NCBI RefSeq assembly: GCF_014529945.1
Contig: NZ_JACVFB010000003.1
Coordinates: 558,001-622,000, forward strand
Direction: 5' to 3'
DNA length: 64,000 nt
Source: Chitinophaga varians
GTDB lineage: Bacteria > Bacteroidota > Bacteroidia > Chitinophagales > Chitinophagaceae
Positions 60,635 to 64,000 of the stretch are shown here, piece by piece (the stretch's first letter is position 1; every line of letters begins with the position of its first letter). A program made the translations under genes and the position numbers. The notes beneath the pieces were generated by a model, which was given only the letters and a program-made list of their open reading frames with translations, was not told the origin of the DNA and ran no database searches.

Positions 60635-61606
60635 TTAATTATCGTAGCTCAGTTCGCAATAGAAGCGCGCGTCGGTGGTGCCCAGCGCCTGCATAGCGCC
60701 ATCGCTCAGTTTCACGATAAGGCCGGCGTTGGATTTCATCTGCGGGATAACGTCCAGCACCTTCGCGTAGATCGCTTTACCATTCAGCGGGTTGGTTACT
60801 TTGATAATAGTACCACGGGCCGCGGAGTTGTGCAGTGCGTAGTATTTGCCTACCGCATTGCTCTTAAACCAGGTACCGGGGCCTTTCTCCGTTGTTGCTT
60901 TTTTACCGCCGCTGGTCTGTTGCTCATACAGTTTTTCGAAGTCGCCATTAGCCACTACCGGAGCTGCCGGTTTAGGAGCCGGGGCCGGGGCTGTTTCCGG
61001 AGCGTCTGTCACCGGGCGGGCTTCGGTTTCTTTCTTCACTTCTTTACGGGGCGCTTCTGTAGCAGGAGGTGTTGCGGGTTCTGCCGGAGGAGCTTGTTCC
61101 TTCGGTTCGTTTTTCACCACTTCCTTGCGTGGCGCCGGTGCTGGCGCGGAGGCTGTAGCGCCGCTACCACCTTTCAGGTAGCCTACAATGATGTAACCGT
61201 CTTTTTTCAGACCATCGCCCTGGAAGTTGTTCCATTGACGGATGTTGTCCAGGGGTACTTTGTTGTGGTTAACACTCACGCGGTACAAAGTTTCCTTTTC
61301 GGTCACTTTGTGATACACCGGTGTTCCGCTGGCATCCGCTTTCTGGGAGAAATTGGAAGCTGTCAGCGGGATATGCAGCATATGTCCTAACTGCAAACCC
61401 TGATCCATCGTTATCTTGTTGGCGGCAGCAATTTCTTTGGGGGGCACGCCATAAGCACGGCTGAGGCTATAGAAGTTCTCTCCTTTTTTAACAACGTGAG
61501 AGATGTAAAGAGCCGGTGTGGTACCCTGTACCAGCAGTGTGTCCTGCGCTTTTACCACTCCTGCACTTAAACCAAACAAGGCAATTGATAGAATCGATTT
61601 TACCAT
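60635..61606 (-). CDS. LysM and RlpA-like double-psi barrel protein
   Basis: A 323-residue exported protein (signal MVKSILSIALFGLSAGVVKA; start set at 61606 for this reason). Two LysM domains bind peptidoglycan: HVVKKGENFYSLSRAYGVPP (about residues 33-80) and HKVTEKETLYRVSVNHNKVP (about 95-145). A Pro/Ala/Lys-rich linker follows (about 150-230). The end is an RlpA-like double-psi beta barrel, with KSNAVGKYYALHNSAARGTI and LSDGAMQALGTTDARFYCEL. RlpA cleaves naked glycan strands at division sites; here the catalytic Asp and His are not obvious (the barrel region has HNSA rather than GxxTA), so it may only bind. Confidence 0.82.
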   Translation of the reverse strand: MVKSILSIALFGLSAGVVKAQDTLLVQGTTPALYISHVVKKGENFYSLSRAYGVPPKEIAAANKITMDQGLQLGHMLHIPLTASNFSQKADASGTPVYHKVTEKETLYRVSVNHNKVPLDNIRQWNNFQGDGLKKDGYIIVGYLKGGSGATASAPAPAPRKEVVKNEPKEQAPPAEPATPPATEAPRKEVKKETEARPVTDAPETAPAPAPKPAAPVVANGDFEKLYEQQTSGGKKATTEKGPGTWFKSNAVGKYYALHNSAARGTIIKVTNPLNGKAIYAKVLDVIPQMKSNAGLIVKLSDGAMQALGTTDARFYCELSYDN

Positions 61607-61818
61607 ACTAACTCTTTTTATGATTGAATGACCGTCCTTTTTCGGGCAACGAATATATGCGATAAAATTGACAAAAATATTTAATAAAACAAACGAAAAA
61701 ATGTGCTTTTTGTTGTTTGTCATGATGTGACGCATTTGATCGCAACACACCTGCAAACACTTGTTGGCAGCCTATTTCACAAATATGTAACAGCGGGAAC
61801 AAATAGCGCAGGCATTTT

Positions 61819-63222
61819 TTACAGCCCGCTGATATCTTTCAAAATACGGAGTTCTTTAGGATAATAATTATTCATGCGGTTGGGCAGTATTTTGGCCCAT
61901 CCCAGGGGCATCTGACCGTAACGCATCAACGCCCAGCCTCTGACAGGTGTATCGATGCCCGGATCTTCCTTGCGGAGGTATTGCAACGCCGCTTTGAGGT
62001 CCAGGTCTACTACCGGCACTTCAGCCGCCACCAGTGGGCTCATCGCCAGCTGATGATCGGGGATTAATTCTTTCTTTCCCGGCTGGCCGGCTTTAACGCC
62101 CGCTTTGCGAATATACAACTGTTGTTGCAAGAATGCGATTTCTGTTGCCACCAATGGTGATAAAATCAATATTTCATCCTGATGGGGCAGGTAACTATAG
62201 CCATCGGGCAACTGTATCCAGGAAGATAATAACTCCCGTTCTTTGGCGTTGACAACGCCCAATTTCGTCTCTTTACGTTTCGCCGCGTGGGCCATGTCCC
62301 GCTTGCGGAAACAGCTGATAAAAAAGCCTTCTCCCTTAAGACGGTTAGGATAAAAACGATAACCGGTACAATTTCGTGTATCCGTTACCGTTGGTATTAT
62401 CTGCCATTCGTCCGGCACGTTCAGCGGAATATTTTCCAGTTCAAAATGGTCCGCCAGCCACTCCAGAATCATTTCATCTTCTTCTTTTGAGAAAGAACAG
62501 GTAGAATAAATGAGTATACCATCTTCCTTCAGCGCAGGCAACACATCAGCCAAAATCCGCTGTTGGCGCTGGCTGCAGAGCGCCACATTTTCCGGGGACC
62601 ATTCCAGTATCAGCTCCGGATCGCGGCGGAAAAGACCGGAGCCCGAACAGGGAGCATCAATCACGATCAAATCAAAATACCCGGGCATACGGCTGAAATC
62701 ACGCGGATCATTATTGCTCACGACCACATTGGCAGCCCCCCACTTACTGAGATTATCCGCCAGCAAAGCAGCCCTTGGCTTGATCACCTCATTGGCCACC
62801 AGCATACTTTGCTCATTGAGCAACGATTGTAACAAGGTAGACTTACCTCCCGGCGCCGCACAGAGGTCCAATACCTTCAGCGGCTGGCTGAGATCTACCG
62901 TTGACCGCACAGCATGTTCGAGGAACATGGAAGAGGCCTCCTGCACATAATACGCGCCTGCATGAAAGTAAGGATCGAAGGTAAAAGAAGGCCGTTGGGG
63001 CAGGTAATACCCGGCGGAACTCCAGGGTATCTGTGTAGCGTCACTGGCCGACAAGGCAGACAGGATATTTTCCCGCGTTCCCGCAGTACGTACTTTCAGT
63101 GGATTAAATCTCAGGGAAGTGATTTTCTCTGCGGCGGCATGCACCTGCTCAAACGGCGCCCGGTCAAAACCGGGAAGACCTTCCAGAGAAGCAATCAGTG
63201 CTGCGGGTAATTGATTGGACAA
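61819..63222 (-). CDS. RsmB/RsmF-family rRNA cytosine-C5 methyltransferase
   Basis: A 467-residue SAM-dependent enzyme of the RsmF (YebU) type that methylates a cytosine of 16S rRNA. The SAM motif is LDLCAAPGGKSTLLQSLLNE, motif IV is IVIDAPCSGSGLFRRDPE and motif VI is LIYSTCSFSKEEDEMI, giving the two catalytic Cys residues. A C-terminal region with PUA-like and RsmF-tail features fills the last 150 residues. The start is a TTG at 63222 (SNQLPAALIASLEGL), because a promoter element lies just upstream at 63236. Residues further upstream in the open frame are translation of the class A repeat. Confidence 0.9.
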   Translation of the reverse strand: MSNQLPAALIASLEGLPGFDRAPFEQVHAAAEKITSLRFNPLKVRTAGTRENILSALSASDATQIPWSSAGYYLPQRPSFTFDPYFHAGAYYVQEASSMFLEHAVRSTVDLSQPLKVLDLCAAPGGKSTLLQSLLNEQSMLVANEVIKPRAALLADNLSKWGAANVVVSNNDPRDFSRMPGYFDLIVIDAPCSGSGLFRRDPELILEWSPENVALCSQRQQRILADVLPALKEDGILIYSTCSFSKEEDEMILEWLADHFELENIPLNVPDEWQIIPTVTDTRNCTGYRFYPNRLKGEGFFISCFRKRDMAHAAKRKETKLGVVNAKERELLSSWIQLPDGYSYLPHQDEILILSPLVATEIAFLQQQLYIRKAGVKAGQPGKKELIPDHQLAMSPLVAAEVPVVDLDLKAALQYLRKEDPGIDTPVRGWALMRYGQMPLGWAKILPNRMNNYYPKELRILKDISGL

Positions 63223-63235
63223 TGCTCTTTTTCCG

Positions 63236-63243
63236 CAAAAATA
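63236..63243 (-). promoter_or_regulatory. Promoter -7 element of the rRNA methyltransferase gene
   Basis: TATTTTTG on the minus strand matches TAnnTTTG. Transcription would begin near 63229, only a few bases before the TTG start at 63222, so the leader is very short. It sits at the edge of the class A palindrome. Confidence 0.5.
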
Positions 63244-63257
63244 CGAAGGTTCATGGT

Positions 63258-63413
63258 TCTCGCAAAGGCACAAAGCAGCAAAGAGCGCAAAGATTATTTT
63301 AAGTCTTAAATAAGAAAGCAAAGGAGCGAAGATCACACTTTATCTCCGCTCCTTTGCTTTCTCTGCTCGCTGATAGCCTTTGCGCTCTTTGCTGCTTTGC
63401 GCCTCTGCGAGCA
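63258..63413. repeat. Intergenic palindrome, GCAAAG-type arms (class A), full copy
   Basis: CGCAAAGGCACAAAGCAGCA with AAGAGCGCAAAG opens the element. The core AAGCAAAGGAGCGAAGATCA and its mirror ATCTCCGCTCCTTTGCTTTC follow, and the right arm is CTTTGCGCTCTTTGCTGCTT. Here it separates two genes on the same strand and ends directly at the pntB stop. Confidence 0.9.
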
Positions 63414-64000
63414 CTATACTTGCTTGATTTCTGCCACCAGCTGCTGCAATACCTGTTTCGCATCACCAAACAGCATGGATGTTTTTGGTTGAAAAAACAA
63501 CTCATTTTCGATGCCTGCATAACCAGGCTTCATACTACGTTTATTCACGATTACCAGTTTCGCGTTTTCCACTTCCAGAATGGGCATTCCGTAAATGGGG
63601 CTGGCAGGATCGTTTTTAGCGGCCGGGTTCACCACATCATTGGCCCCCAGTACCAGTACTGCATCGGTAGTAGGCATTTCAGCGTTGGCATCTTCCATCT
63701 CCAGCAATTTCTCATAGGGCACATCGGCCTCCGCCAACAACACGTTCATATGACCGGGCATACGGCCCGCCACCGGATGGATCGCATATTTCACTTCCAC
63801 CCCTTTATCTTCCAGTAGTTTTTCCAGTTCATGACAGGCATGTTGCGCCTGTGCTACCGCAAGGCCATAACCCGGGACGATCATCACTTTGCTGGCATAG
63901 GCCATCACCACGGCCGCATCAGACAAACTGATTTCCTTATAGCTGCCCTGTTCCCCGCCTCCTGCCGCTGCAGCTGCGCTACCGCCACCAAAAGAACCAA
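63414..64000 (-). CDS. pntB: NAD(P) transhydrogenase subunit beta, C-terminal part, 5' end outside the window
   Basis: The frame runs off the right edge, so only the C-terminal 194 or so residues are seen. It is the NADP-binding domain III: IVPGYGLAVAQAQHACHELE with the fingerprint GYGxAVAQAQ, AIHPVAGRMPGHMNVLLAEA, then VLVLGANDVVNPAAKNDP and VIVNKRSMKPGYAGIENELF. PntAB is a proton-pumping membrane enzyme that makes NADPH from NADH. A Gly/Ala-rich linker (GGGSAAAAAGGG) precedes the domain at the edge of the window and joins it to the membrane part. The stop codon touches the class A palindrome. Confidence 0.95.
   Translation of the reverse strand, partial: GSFGGGSAAAAAGGGEQGSYKEISLSDAAVVMAYASKVMIVPGYGLAVAQAQHACHELEKLLEDKGVEVKYAIHPVAGRMPGHMNVLLAEADVPYEKLLEMEDANAEMPTTDAVLVLGANDVVNPAAKNDPASPIYGMPILEVENAKLVIVNKRSMKPGYAGIENELFFQPKTSMLFGDAKQVLQQLVAEIKQV

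Overview
The window looks like a chromosome segment of a Bacteroidota bacterium, most likely a Chitinophaga-type member of the Chitinophagaceae. The signs are a SusC/SusD pair, an ECF sigma/FecR operon with an STN-domain protein, lipoproteins with a Cys after the signal peptide, promoters of the Bacteroidota type (TTTG-N18/19-TAnnTTTG, clearest before the tRNA genes), few Shine-Dalgarno sequences and several probable TTG/GTG starts. No phage, plasmid, insertion sequence, CRISPR array or rRNA is visible. The taxon is inferred from gene content, not from a marker gene search.

Layout. 1-4335: end of a SusC-type TonB-dependent transporter and its SusD lipoprotein (glycan or other nutrient uptake). 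4627-10168: a five-gene molybdenum hydroxylase operon resembling E. coli paoABCD (Tat-exported 2Fe-2S subunit, FAD/4Fe-4S subunit, Mo subunit, XdhC chaperone) plus a MocA-type nucleotidyltransferase. 10235-12955: a palindromic operator, a 28-residue leader-like peptide ending in CSCCC, an Fe(II)/2-oxoglutarate dioxygenase, an SDR reductase and a DUF72 protein. 12988-18085: a zincless Fpg/Nei glycosylase, a DUF885 metallohydrolase and two convergent L,D-transpeptidases. 18248-22346: phosphocholine-specific phospholipase C, a small lipoprotein and an AraC regulator. 22408-28020: an SMP-30-like protein, then (minus strand) ECF sigma, FecR, an STN-domain repeat protein and a second repeat protein. 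28359-37372: Skp/OmpH, a small GNAT, a lactonase-like protein, two membrane proteins, tandem tRNA-Gly genes, a PepSY membrane protein, a GT2 glycosyltransferase and an orphan histidine kinase. 37479-47577: tRNA-Leu, DUF2130, HAD, DUF4136 lipoprotein plus barrel, ApbE, glutaryl-CoA dehydrogenase, YCII protein, PyrF and Mrp. 47728-64000: housekeeping genes (3-hydroxybutyryl-CoA dehydrogenase, YigZ, RibD, PrmC, ExbB/ExbD, PepT, MetE, thioesterase, SlyD-like FKBP, NamZ, Fmt, LysM/RlpA-like protein, RsmF-type methyltransferase, PntB).

Two things stand out beyond ordinary genes. First, the Cys-rich leader peptide with its promoter-overlapping operator in front of the dioxygenase/SDR genes, which looks like a cysteine-sensing or sulfur-responsive attenuation unit. 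Second, at least 17 intergenic spacers are filled by long imperfect palindromes whose arms are degenerate 7-8 bp oligomer repeats of four different words (GCAAAG, ATTACGAA, AAATATC/AAATAAC and AAATCC types) around a variable core. They usually run from stop codon to stop codon. One copy has expanded into a 91-bp tandem array that carries duplicated 3' ends of prmC. A third point is the sigma/FecR operon, in which the place of the usual TonB receptor is taken by STN-domain surface-repeat proteins.

Starts were chosen from in-frame alternatives, family length, signal peptides and promoter position. Functions rest on motif recognition, not on database searches.
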